Shown in pieces: positions 13,309 to 21,248 of a DNA stretch of 32,948 nt. Below the pieces are notes generated by a model, which searched no databases, was not told the origin of the DNA, and was given only the letters and a program-made list of their open reading frames with translations. The translations under genes were made by a program, and so were the position numbers. This DNA is from a virus. Positions within the stretch are counted from its first letter, which is position 1, and each line of letters begins with the position of its first letter. The stretch is from the IMG/VR virus record IMGVR_UViG_3300030406_000600, positions 1 to 32,948 of that record; one strand, written 5' to 3'.

Positions 13309-14265
13309 ATGGCAACTTCGCCTAACAGTACATTTACTGAAATCGTTACTACTACTCTTGCTGGTTATTCAAAAACACTAGCAGACAATGTAACAAACAA
13401 CAATGCCTTACTTCGTCATATTGATGCAAAAGGCAACAAGCAAGTAGCTACTGGAAGAACCATTGTGCAAGAATTAGAATATGCAACTAACTCAACTGCA
13501 AAATGGTATAGTGGTTACGAAGTATTAGACACATCTACATCTAATGTATTCACAGCAGCTGAGTTTAATTATAAGCAATTAGCTGGTAATGTGGTTATAT
13601 CTGGATTAGAACAGGTCGAAAACTCAGGAAAAGAAGCAATCTTTAACTTGCTTAAATCAAGAGTAAGAAACTTAGAGAAAACATTAAACAATACTATGGC
13701 TACATCTTTGTATGCTGATGGTACTGGTACAGATGGTAAAGAACTAGGTGGATTACAGTTGATAGTTCCTGGTACAGTCGGAAACACAGTTGGTGGTATT
13801 AACTCTACTACTTACACATTCTGGCAGAACCAAGTGTATGATTTTAGTACCGAGAGTGTAACTCCTAGTGCTACTACTATACAAACAGCTATGAACACAC
13901 TTTGGTTAAGCACTACAAGAGGAGCTGATGTTCCTGATTGTATTGTAGCAGATACAAATTACTTTAATTTCTATTGGAGTTCTTTACAGACTAACCAAAG
14001 ATTTACAAGTGATGATAGTGCTAGTGCAGGGTTTATGAACTTAATGTTTATGAACGCACCTGTGTTCTTTGATGACCAATGTCCAAGTAATAAGATGTAT
14101 TTCTTAAATACGGACTATTTATTCCTTCGTTCAGCTCAAGGTAGAGAATTTACACCTTTAGGTGAGAAGGCTTCTGTTAACCAAGATGCTATGGTATTGC
14201 CTGTAGTATGGGCAGGTAACATGACCTGTTCAAACAGAGCAAGACAAGGCATCATACAAGCATAA
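13309..14265 (+). CDS. Major capsid protein (HK97-type fold)
   Basis: A 318-aa major capsid subunit. The N-terminal arm (MATSPNSTFTEIVTTTLAGY) is followed by the E-loop region around GRTIVQELEYATNSTAKWYS and a spine helix (LLKSRVRNLEKTLNNTMATS). The C-terminal domain is beta-rich (APVFFDDQCPSNKMYFLNTD, QDAMVLPVVWAGNMTC). It follows the scaffold gene, has the strong ribosome site AGAGAGGTATATT, and is followed by a decoration-type protein and a GC-rich hairpin. The short length and lack of a long N-terminal delta domain agree with use of a separate scaffold. Confidence 0.92.
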   Translation: MATSPNSTFTEIVTTTLAGYSKTLADNVTNNNALLRHIDAKGNKQVATGRTIVQELEYATNSTAKWYSGYEVLDTSTSNVFTAAEFNYKQLAGNVVISGLEQVENSGKEAIFNLLKSRVRNLEKTLNNTMATSLYADGTGTDGKELGGLQLIVPGTVGNTVGGINSTTYTFWQNQVYDFSTESVTPSATTIQTAMNTLWLSTTRGADVPDCIVADTNYFNFYWSSLQTNQRFTSDDSASAGFMNLMFMNAPVFFDDQCPSNKMYFLNTDYLFLRSAQGREFTPLGEKASVNQDAMVLPVVWAGNMTCSNRARQGIIQA

Positions 14266-14280
14266 TAAGGAGAGAACATT

Positions 14281-14748
14281 ATGGCTTATATTACTGGAAT
14301 GGACAAAACTGAAGTTAGTGATACTGCTACTTTCCAAGTTGGTCAAAAAGGCATGGATTCAGCTGGTAACACCTTCAAGTATGTTCAATACGATACTGGT
14401 GCTGGAAGTGTAGCAGCAGTAAGTGGACAAGTTGCTTATTACTACGCACCTTCTGGTGCTTCTGCTGGTGCAGTAAATGTGGTAACAAGTGATTTATCTG
14501 ATTCTAATGAGGTAGGTGCTGGTGTTTTACAATCTGCTCCAACAGACGGACAATATTGTTGGATACAGATAGGTGGAACAGCAACTCTATCTATCGCACT
14601 AACAGCAGGTGCTGATGGAGACCCATTAACACCAACAGGTGCTACTGATGGTACATTAGATGTTGTAGGTACAGCAAATACTGAACCAGTATGTGCATTT
14701 GCTATAGATGCTTCAGCTAAAATAATTGCTTGTCAATTTGCTGGTTAG
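14281..14748 (+). CDS. Head decoration-like protein
   Basis: A 155-aa protein rich in Gly, Ala, Ser and Thr with short beta-strands throughout (TFQVGQKGMDSAGNTFKYVQ, YCWIQIGGTATLSIALTAGA). Its TPTGATDGTLDVVGT-type turn is like that of head decoration and head-fibre proteins encoded next to the capsid gene. It has the strong ribosome site AAGGAGAGAACATT and no signal peptide. It would coat the capsid surface. Assignment is from composition and position, not a catalytic motif. Confidence 0.7.
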   Translation: MAYITGMDKTEVSDTATFQVGQKGMDSAGNTFKYVQYDTGAGSVAAVSGQVAYYYAPSGASAGAVNVVTSDLSDSNEVGAGVLQSAPTDGQYCWIQIGGTATLSIALTAGADGDPLTPTGATDGTLDVVGTANTEPVCAFAIDASAKIIACQFAG

Positions 14749-14760
14749 AGCATTATAATC

Positions 14761-14781
14761 GTGGGGGTGTAATTCCCCCAC
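14761..14781 (+). terminator. GC-rich hairpin after the capsid/decoration genes
   Basis: GTGGGGG (14761-14767), loop TGTAATT, CCCCCAC (14775-14781): a perfect 7-bp, nearly all-GC stem, striking in such AT-rich DNA. There is no U tract after it. In T7 a partial terminator lies just after the capsid gene, so an attenuator that lowers downstream expression, or an mRNA 3' stabiliser for the capsid message, is likely. Confidence 0.6.
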
Positions 14782-14799
14782 ACTAATAGGAGGTTAAGA

Positions 14800-15204
14800 A
14801 TGGCAGGAAATAAAAGAATAACAATTTACAGAGATGCTACGGATTCTTTTGATTTAGTAGAAATTAAATTAATAGGAGACCCTAATACTGTAATTTATAA
14901 AATGAAAGATAAAGAGGAACAAATTAAACAAGAGTTTCCTAATGAGTACAATGCGTATTACAAAAGAAAAAAACCAGTTAAAAATACAAAAAAAGAAACA
15001 CCATTAACTAAATTAAAATCTTTAAATATAAACAAAAAAAAGTTTTTTGAAATGGAAGGTATTAATTCAGTAGAACAATTAGCAGGATTATCTGATGGTG
15101 CTTGTCATGGTTTAGGTAAAGATGTATTAGACCATAGAAAAGAAGCTAAACAATTTCTAGCTGGTGAACATACAAAACCTCAACAACCTGTGGTGGGTGA
15201 ATGA
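14800..15204 (+). CDS. Hypothetical protein with possible helix-hairpin-helix end
   Basis: A 134-aa basic protein. The N-terminal 60 residues look like a small beta-rich domain (RITIYRDATDSFDLVEIKL), followed by a lysine-rich linker. The C-terminal segment FFEMEGINSVEQLAGLSDGA, then CHGLGKDVLDHRKEAKQFL, has the alternating short helices and Gly turns of helix-hairpin-helix-like DNA-contact motifs. It has the ribosome site ATAGGAGGTTAAGA. It lies between decoration and adaptor genes, so it may be a minor head or head-tail joining component. No firm family. Confidence 0.65.
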   Translation: MAGNKRITIYRDATDSFDLVEIKLIGDPNTVIYKMKDKEEQIKQEFPNEYNAYYKRKKPVKNTKKETPLTKLKSLNINKKKFFEMEGINSVEQLAGLSDGACHGLGKDVLDHRKEAKQFLAGEHTKPQQPVVGE

Positions 15205-15908
15205 CCTTACTTACAATATGTCAAAATGCAGCTAACGAGATAGGTGTACCTTCTCCTACAACAGTAATAGGTTCTACTGATACTACAAATATACAATTAT
15301 TAGCAGCAGCTAATAGAGAAGGTAAAAATCTAGTATCTGGTTATGACTGGCAGGTATTAATTAAAGAAGAACTACATACAACACTTGCAGCAGAAAGTCA
15401 AGGAAATATGACAACCATAGCTTCTGACTTTCTACGATTTAGTAATGATACTATGTGGAACAGAACAACAGATAGAAAATATTACGGACCACTAAACAAT
15501 GCACAATGGCAAAGATTAAAGGCAAGTGTGAGTAGTGGTATAACAAATTATTTTAGAATAAGAGGTGGTAAGTTATTATTTAGTCCAACACCTCCTGCTG
15601 GAGAAACAGTAGCATTCGAATACATTATTAAAAATTGGGTTGACACTAATGGAGATGGTTCAGCAAATGCTACCAGTTATGCAGCAGATAGCAATACAAC
15701 AGTATTAGATGAAGATTTAATTACACTTGGTGTAATATGGAGATTTTTAAAACAAAAAGGTTTGCCTTATGATAATCAGTTTCAAGAATACCGATTAAAA
15801 TTATCAGAAAAGCAATCCAAAGATGGTGCAAAGCAAATCATTCGTATGGCAGGACCAAATAGACTATATTTACCTGTTAACGAACCAGAAGGTAACTTTT
15901 CACTATAA
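15201..15908 (+). CDS. Head-tail adaptor (P22 gp4 / tail tubular A-like)
   Basis: A 235-aa protein expected to bind under the portal and close the filled head. The opening MTLLTICQNAANEIGVPSPT, the helical part AAANREGKNLVSGYDWQVLI and the sheet region YFRIRGGKLLFSPTPPAGET match the adaptor family of P22-, SU10- and T7-like podoviruses. The late helices ITLGVIWRFLKQKGLPYDNQ are also typical. It overlaps its upstream gene by four bases (ATGA) and its downstream gene as TAATG. Position between capsid and the large tail protein supports the call. Confidence 0.85.
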   Translation: MTLLTICQNAANEIGVPSPTTVIGSTDTTNIQLLAAANREGKNLVSGYDWQVLIKEELHTTLAAESQGNMTTIASDFLRFSNDTMWNRTTDRKYYGPLNNAQWQRLKASVSSGITNYFRIRGGKLLFSPTPPAGETVAFEYIIKNWVDTNGDGSANATSYAADSNTTVLDEDLITLGVIWRFLKQKGLPYDNQFQEYRLKLSEKQSKDGAKQIIRMAGPNRLYLPVNEPEGNFSL

Positions 15909-16033
15909 TGCCTGTTAAAAAAGTAAAGGGTGGTTATAGGTTTGGGAAAAAAGGAAAAGTATATAAATCAAAAGGTAAGGCAAAAAAACAAGCTAGAGCT
16001 ATATATGCTTCAGGGTATAAAGGTAAAAAGTAA
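15908..16033 (+). CDS. Very small basic protein (41 aa)
   Basis: A 41-aa ORF starting MPVKKVKGGYRFGKKGKVYK and ending KKQARAIYASGYKGKK. The KAxxQARAIYASGY motif recurs in short proteins of many marine phages, in my knowledge, without known function. TAATG overlaps occur at both ends (with the adaptor and with the large tail protein), so it is translated in line with tail genes. It is one of several tiny, very basic proteins placed between virion genes. Confidence 0.8.
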   Translation: MPVKKVKGGYRFGKKGKVYKSKGKAKKQARAIYASGYKGKK

Positions 16034-17550
16034 TGGCAGTTTTTAGACCTACAGGAGAGAGTACATCTCAATCTGCTCCTATTGGTGGATTAAACACAAG
16101 AGATGCTGTGGACTTGATGCCACAAACAGATGCTATTCGATTAGATAATTTCTTTCCTGGTTCTACAGATGTAAGTTTGAGAAAAGGTTTTACCAATCAT
16201 GTAACAGGATTACCTAGTACAGTACAGAGTTTAATGTCTTACAGGTCTCCTAGTGCTAATAAACTTTTTGCTGCTAGTAATAATGCTATTTATGATGTAA
16301 CAAGTTCTGGAAGTGTAGGTTCTGCACAGGTTACAAGTTTATCTAATGCACAGTTTCAAGATGTTAATTTTACTACATCAGGTGGTTCATTTTTATTTAT
16401 AGTAAATGGTGCAGATGCACCAAGACATTACAATGGTAGTGCTTGGGCGACACCTACTTTAAGTGGAGTAACAAGTTCTACAATAAACAATGTAACAGTA
16501 TTTAAAGAAAGATTATTTTTCATATTTAATGATAGTTTAAGTTTTGGTTATTTACCTATTAACTCTGTAGCAGGAACAGTATCTACCTTTGCATTAGGAA
16601 GTGTATTTAACTTTGGTGGTAAATTAGTAGCTGCTGGTACACTAACAAGAGATGGTGGTTCTGGTTCAGATGATTATATAGCATTTATAACCTCAGAGGG
16701 AGAAGTGGCAGTTTATCAAGGTACAGACCCAAGTGATGCAACTAAATGGTCTTTAGTAGGTGTATTTAAAATAGCAAGACCTATAGGTAAAAGATGTATT
16801 GTAAATGTAGGACCAGAATTAATTGTTATTACAGAATCTGGTTTTGTGCCTTTAACTAAAATGTATGCAGAAGATGAAACAAACTATGCCAAAGCCATAT
16901 CAGATAAAATAAGTGGTAGTATATTAACAGCAGTAACTAATTTTAAATCTACCTTTGGTTGGGAAGCATTAATCTATCCTAAAGGACAATTTGGTTTATT
17001 TAATGTACCTAATGATGTAAGTGGTTCTTTTGTGCAGTTTGTAGTTAATTTAAATACAGGTGCATGGGGTAGATTTACAGGACAAGATGCTCAATGTTGG
17101 GGTTTATTAGAAGGTGATTTATATTTTGGAGGAAATACTAAAGTATATAAAGCAGATAATGGATTGAGTGATGCAGGAGTACAAATACAGGGTAATGCAA
17201 AAACAGCATTTGTCTATTATGGTGGTAGAGGTACATCTAAAAGATTTACAGCTATACGACCTATAGTATCATCAGATGCAGATTTGCCAGTTAGTATAGG
17301 ATTTGATGTAGACTTTAATGATGGCACTTCTACTTATACACCATCTAGTGCTACTACAGATGGAGCTTCTTGGGATACAGCTACATGGGATGATGCAGAA
17401 TGGGCAGGAACTATTGCATCACAATTAGTATGGAGAAGTGTTGCTGATATAGGATGGAACGCAGCAATACGCATACAAACCAGTACACAAGCACAAAGTA
17501 TTAAATGGCATAGTGTAGATATTTATTATGAAAAAGGAGTAGGTTTATGA
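16033..17550 (+). CDS. Tail tube/nozzle protein (P22 gp10-like stabilisation protein)
   Basis: A 505-aa beta-rich protein, probably the tail nozzle that caps the adaptor ring. The N-terminus, SAPIGGLNTRDAVDLMPQTD followed by AIRLDNFFPGSTDVSLRKGF, is the conserved opening of this family. Repeated blade-like strands follow (KLFAASNNAIYDVTSSG, FLFIVNGADAPRHYNGSAW), as in beta-propeller or P22 gp10-type proteins. A WDTATWDDAEW motif lies near residue 450. It sits between the adaptor and the GNAT-like gene, matching the order in T7- and P22-like tails. Confidence 0.85.
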   Translation: MAVFRPTGESTSQSAPIGGLNTRDAVDLMPQTDAIRLDNFFPGSTDVSLRKGFTNHVTGLPSTVQSLMSYRSPSANKLFAASNNAIYDVTSSGSVGSAQVTSLSNAQFQDVNFTTSGGSFLFIVNGADAPRHYNGSAWATPTLSGVTSSTINNVTVFKERLFFIFNDSLSFGYLPINSVAGTVSTFALGSVFNFGGKLVAAGTLTRDGGSGSDDYIAFITSEGEVAVYQGTDPSDATKWSLVGVFKIARPIGKRCIVNVGPELIVITESGFVPLTKMYAEDETNYAKAISDKISGSILTAVTNFKSTFGWEALIYPKGQFGLFNVPNDVSGSFVQFVVNLNTGAWGRFTGQDAQCWGLLEGDLYFGGNTKVYKADNGLSDAGVQIQGNAKTAFVYYGGRGTSKRFTAIRPIVSSDADLPVSIGFDVDFNDGTSTYTPSSATTDGASWDTATWDDAEWAGTIASQLVWRSVADIGWNAAIRIQTSTQAQSIKWHSVDIYYEKGVGL

Positions 17551-17885
17551 TACTTACAGATAGAGTATGGAAACTATTAGAACCAGCTACTGCAATAGCT
17601 GATAATGTAACAAAGCAAGAAGTAGAGCAAGGATTAAATGATGGTACATATCAAATATTTATGGATGAAAAAAGTGCAGTTATTACAGTAGGGTATAAAG
17701 ATTCTTTGCGTATAGGTTTAGCAGGTGGCGAATTAAATAGTTTGAAAAGTTTAGAAAAAAAGATTATAAAGTATGCAAAAGAAAAAAAATATAAATGTGT
17801 TGACATTTTAGGAAGAATAGGTTGGGAAAAATCATTAAAAGGTTATAAAAGAAAAGCAGTTTTATTAAGAAAGGAAATAGCATGA
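17547..17885 (+). CDS. GNAT-fold-like virion-associated protein
   Basis: A 112-aa protein resembling the small GNAT-like proteins found after the tail nozzle gene in podoviruses (T7 gp13 position). Strand-helix pattern: QIFMDEKSAVITVGYKDSLR (about 35-54), then SLKSLEKKIIKYAKEKKYKC and the C-terminal VDILGRIGWEKSLKGYKRK, like the GRxGWxxxLxGY end of that group. The acetyl-CoA loop (Q/RxxGxG/A) is not evident, so enzyme activity is doubtful. ATGA-type overlaps join it to genes on both sides. It is possibly an assembly factor for the internal proteins. Confidence 0.65.
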   Translation: MILTDRVWKLLEPATAIADNVTKQEVEQGLNDGTYQIFMDEKSAVITVGYKDSLRIGLAGGELNSLKSLEKKIIKYAKEKKYKCVDILGRIGWEKSLKGYKRKAVLLRKEIA

Positions 17886-19075
17886 GTTTTATTGGCAATA
17901 TATTAAGTCCTCCAAAGCCACCTCCAGCACCAGATTATGCAGGTGCAGCACAGGCACAAGGAGCAGCAAATGTAGAAACTGCTAGATTAGAAGGTAGAAT
18001 GAATAGACCTGATGTTGTATCTCCTTATGATATAACTAGAGTAACAGATTTAGGTGATGATAGATTTTTACAGACTTATTCTTTAACACCAGAATATGAA
18101 GCACAAAGAGTAAAACAAGTAGGAATATCAGATGCGTATTTAGATACTGCTGGTAGATTATTAGGTGGATTACCACAAGAAAGTTTTAGTTTAGCAAACT
18201 TACCATCACAACCAGGTATGATAGATAGAAGTAATTTTGCTCAAGTACCTACTATGGAAAATTTAAATGATTATGCAACTAGAGTTGAAACTGCATATTA
18301 TAACAGAGCAGTAGGTAGATTACAACCACAGTTTCAACAGCAAGAAATAGACCTTAGAACACAATTAATTAACTCTGGAATACCAGAAGGCACTACTGCA
18401 TATAATAACGCATTTGCAGAGCTTAGAATGGCTCAGAATGATACTTTACAAGGTGTAGCTGCTGAATCCATTAGAGAAGGACAAGCACTAGCTGATGCTC
18501 AATTAGGCAGAGCTACAGGGTTAAGAAGTTTTCAAATAAGTGATGCAGCTAGTCGTGTAGCAGAACAAGAAAGAATGAGAGATAGACAACTTGCAGATTT
18601 ATTATTACAAAGAGAAGTACCACTATCAGAAATAGCTACATTAACAGGACTACCAGCTCCAGCAACAAGAGGTGGACAAATAGCAGATACTGGATTAAAT
18701 GTACCAGCAACAAGTATTGCACCTCCACCATTATTTGCAGCAACACAAGCACAAGGTCTTGATGCTAATAGAAGATTTGCTACAGAAACTGCTGGTTATG
18801 GCTCACAAATGGCAGCATTAGGTAGTATATTAGGTGGTGCAGCAGGTAATCCTAGTTTATCAGACAAAACACTAAAGAAAAACATTAAATACAAATCTAA
18901 ATCTAAATCTGGATTAAATATTTATGAGTTTGAGTATAATTGGTCTCCACAAAAATATACTGGTGTAATGGCACAAGAAGTTAAGAAAGTAAAACCATCA
19001 GCAGTATCTGAAAACATCTTTGGACACATGATGGTAGATTATAGTCAATTAGATGTAAACATGGAAAGAGTGTAA
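17882..19075 (+). CDS. Virion protein with C-terminal S74-type chaperone domain
   Basis: A 397-aa protein. The N-terminal part (MSFIGNILSPPKPPPAPDYA) and the Ala/Gln/Glu-rich helical middle look like a podoviral internal or ejection protein. The last 71 residues form an intramolecular chaperone domain of the endosialidase (Peptidase S74) type: SDKTLKKNIK from residue 327, LNIYEFEYNW, and YTGVMAQEVKKVKPSAV. In this family Ser and Lys of the SDxxLKK motif carry out self-cleavage after trimer folding. That domain usually ends tail fibres, so its place on a gene before the two large internal proteins is notable. It overlaps the GNAT-like gene by four bases. Confidence 0.8.
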   Translation: MSFIGNILSPPKPPPAPDYAGAAQAQGAANVETARLEGRMNRPDVVSPYDITRVTDLGDDRFLQTYSLTPEYEAQRVKQVGISDAYLDTAGRLLGGLPQESFSLANLPSQPGMIDRSNFAQVPTMENLNDYATRVETAYYNRAVGRLQPQFQQQEIDLRTQLINSGIPEGTTAYNNAFAELRMAQNDTLQGVAAESIREGQALADAQLGRATGLRSFQISDAASRVAEQERMRDRQLADLLLQREVPLSEIATLTGLPAPATRGGQIADTGLNVPATSIAPPPLFAATQAQGLDANRRFATETAGYGSQMAALGSILGGAAGNPSLSDKTLKKNIKYKSKSKSGLNIYEFEYNWSPQKYTGVMAQEVKKVKPSAVSENIFGHMMVDYSQLDVNMERV

Positions 19076-19076
19076 T

Positions 19077-21248
19077 ATGGCAGTAAGAAGATTATTTCCA
19101 AGAAGACAAGAAGACCCATTAATACAACAATTATTACAAAAGGCTAGACAAGAAGCAGCTAAATCTAGTGCTATAGGTTCACCACAAATGTACCAAGCAG
19201 CTGCTGGAGGTGGTATAGGACCAGTAGCAGGTGTATTAACAGCACAAGTTTTAGCAGGTGCTAGGTCTAGAAATGCCTTACAAGCTGCACAGTTAAAACA
19301 AGAACAAACAAATATAGCTAGTTCTAAATTAGCAGAAGTATTAGCAAATAGACAAGTAGATGGTAAAATAATGGGTGCTGATGGAAGATTTTATGATAGA
19401 ACTATAACACCTAGAGAACAAGTAACTGGTTTTAACCAAAACCTACTAGGTCAAACAGAAAGAATGCCTCCACCTCCTGCTGGACAAGAGTATGTAACAC
19501 AAGAATCATATTATAAGCCTGTAGGTGGAGAATTTTATAAAACTTATCGTGACGCAGTAGCAACAACTACTGGAGAAGGTACAGGTGCAGTTATAGATAG
19601 TTCAGTAGCTCAAGCCATGGGTACATCTACAGAAGATGAAGCACAAAATTTAGCTATTGCATTAAAGGCAAAACAAGCAAGAGAAATGACTGGTACACCA
19701 CCTAGTGATTTAGAAAAAGAACTTATACAAGAAACAATGACACCAACAACAGTAGATATACCAGGAACACCTAAAGCAGATAATTTCTTTGCAAAAGCTG
19801 CGAACTTTTTAACAGGCAAACAAAATGTTAAAGATATAAAAGCAACAGATTTATTTGAGTTAGCTTCAGCTTCTGGTAGAAGTCCACTAGAAGTATATAA
19901 TTACTTACAAACACAAAAAACTGGTGGTAAAACTACTTATACTAAACCAGAACAAAAAAATGTAACTACTACTATAGATGGGAAAGAATCTACAGAAACT
20001 GCAACTTTAAGATATAAAACAACAATAGATATGAATGGTAATACAGAGCAGACAATAGAAAAAAGAAAAGATGGAGTTTTTGTAGAATTACTACCTAATG
20101 AAAGAATTTCAGGTAGTTTAAAAAATAATAAACTTAATGAAAAAAATTATGTTTATCAAGGAATAAAGCCAATTAGTTATCTTGATAAAAATAATAAACA
20201 AGTAGTTATTAAAAGAGGTCAAAGAGTTATTTTTGATAAAAACAATCCATCTGATATTAGTTTATTAAAATTAATAAATAATAATCCTAGTTTATTTAGA
20301 ATAGGTAGTATGTATAGCACTTCAAATTTACAAAAAGCTGAACCTTTAGCTTTAAAGACAAATCTAACAAAAAAAATAGGTTATATAGGTACAAAAAAAG
20401 ATTTAACTATAGATAATAGAATGGACCAAATAATTACTTTAGACCAAGATTTAAAAAATGATAATGGTGAAGTTATTGTAAGTAAAGGCACATATAATAG
20501 CATTGATAACGAAGATGATTTTAATTTAATTAAATCATTAGCAGAAGCAACATCTGTATCAGAAAGAAATTTAGATAAAAGAATTGTTTTAAAAGATTCA
20601 GGAGCTATGAAAAAATTAGGAGAAGATTTACAACAAAAAAGAAATTCTTTAAAAGGTATATATAGATTAGTTACTAAAATAGATAATTCAGATGTAGGTT
20701 TTAATAGATTTTTTGATGATTTTAAAAGTAAATATAATACTTTGTTAGCAAGTGGATTAGAGCCTAAAGAAATAGCTTTAAGAGCAGCTAGAGGAGAAAC
20801 TCAAGGATTAATAGGAGCTTTAAGATTAGATGTTCTAGGTCCTGGTGTGGTTACAGAGCAAGATGCTTTAAGATTATTAGCTTTTATAGGAGGTCAAGCA
20901 GGAGCTTTTGAAAATGTAGCAGTATTTAGAGAACAAATAAAAGGCATTTTAGATGTAGCAGAACAAAACTTTTTAGAAGATTATGACTTATATAATAAAT
21001 TAAAATCAGAAAATCCTGAAAGATACAAATATACAATAAATATAAAAGATGTAACAAAAGATTTTGAAAAAAGAGCTTTTTTTGATAATACTACTATACC
21101 TGATTTATCTTCTGGAGCTATTAAAAATGCAAAACAAGGTAGTGCTATATGGAATAGATTATCAAAATTAATAGAAGATAATCCTAATACTTATCAGAAT
21201 ATGATGACACCATTACAATTAGAAGCATTAGAGGAGATGTTACAATAA
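19077..21248 (+). CDS. Putative internal virion (ejection) protein
   Basis: A 723-aa protein at the position of the T7 gp15/gp16 ejection proteins. The N-terminal 110 residues are helical and Ala/Gln-rich with a glycine-rich hydrophobic stretch (MYQAAAGGGIGPVAGVLTAQ). The middle is Thr/Lys-rich and less ordered. The C-terminal 250 residues are strongly helical (MKKLGEDLQQKRNSLKGIYR). No lytic transglycosylase motif (an ES...GxxQ type pattern) is seen. Codon use shifts to an even more AT-rich, Lys/Asn-heavy pattern after about residue 300. It overlaps the next gene by one base (TAATG). Confidence 0.7.
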   Translation: MAVRRLFPRRQEDPLIQQLLQKARQEAAKSSAIGSPQMYQAAAGGGIGPVAGVLTAQVLAGARSRNALQAAQLKQEQTNIASSKLAEVLANRQVDGKIMGADGRFYDRTITPREQVTGFNQNLLGQTERMPPPPAGQEYVTQESYYKPVGGEFYKTYRDAVATTTGEGTGAVIDSSVAQAMGTSTEDEAQNLAIALKAKQAREMTGTPPSDLEKELIQETMTPTTVDIPGTPKADNFFAKAANFLTGKQNVKDIKATDLFELASASGRSPLEVYNYLQTQKTGGKTTYTKPEQKNVTTTIDGKESTETATLRYKTTIDMNGNTEQTIEKRKDGVFVELLPNERISGSLKNNKLNEKNYVYQGIKPISYLDKNNKQVVIKRGQRVIFDKNNPSDISLLKLINNNPSLFRIGSMYSTSNLQKAEPLALKTNLTKKIGYIGTKKDLTIDNRMDQIITLDQDLKNDNGEVIVSKGTYNSIDNEDDFNLIKSLAEATSVSERNLDKRIVLKDSGAMKKLGEDLQQKRNSLKGIYRLVTKIDNSDVGFNRFFDDFKSKYNTLLASGLEPKEIALRAARGETQGLIGALRLDVLGPGVVTEQDALRLLAFIGGQAGAFENVAVFREQIKGILDVAEQNFLEDYDLYNKLKSENPERYKYTINIKDVTKDFEKRAFFDNTTIPDLSSGAIKNAKQGSAIWNRLSKLIEDNPNTYQNMMTPLQLEALEEMLQ

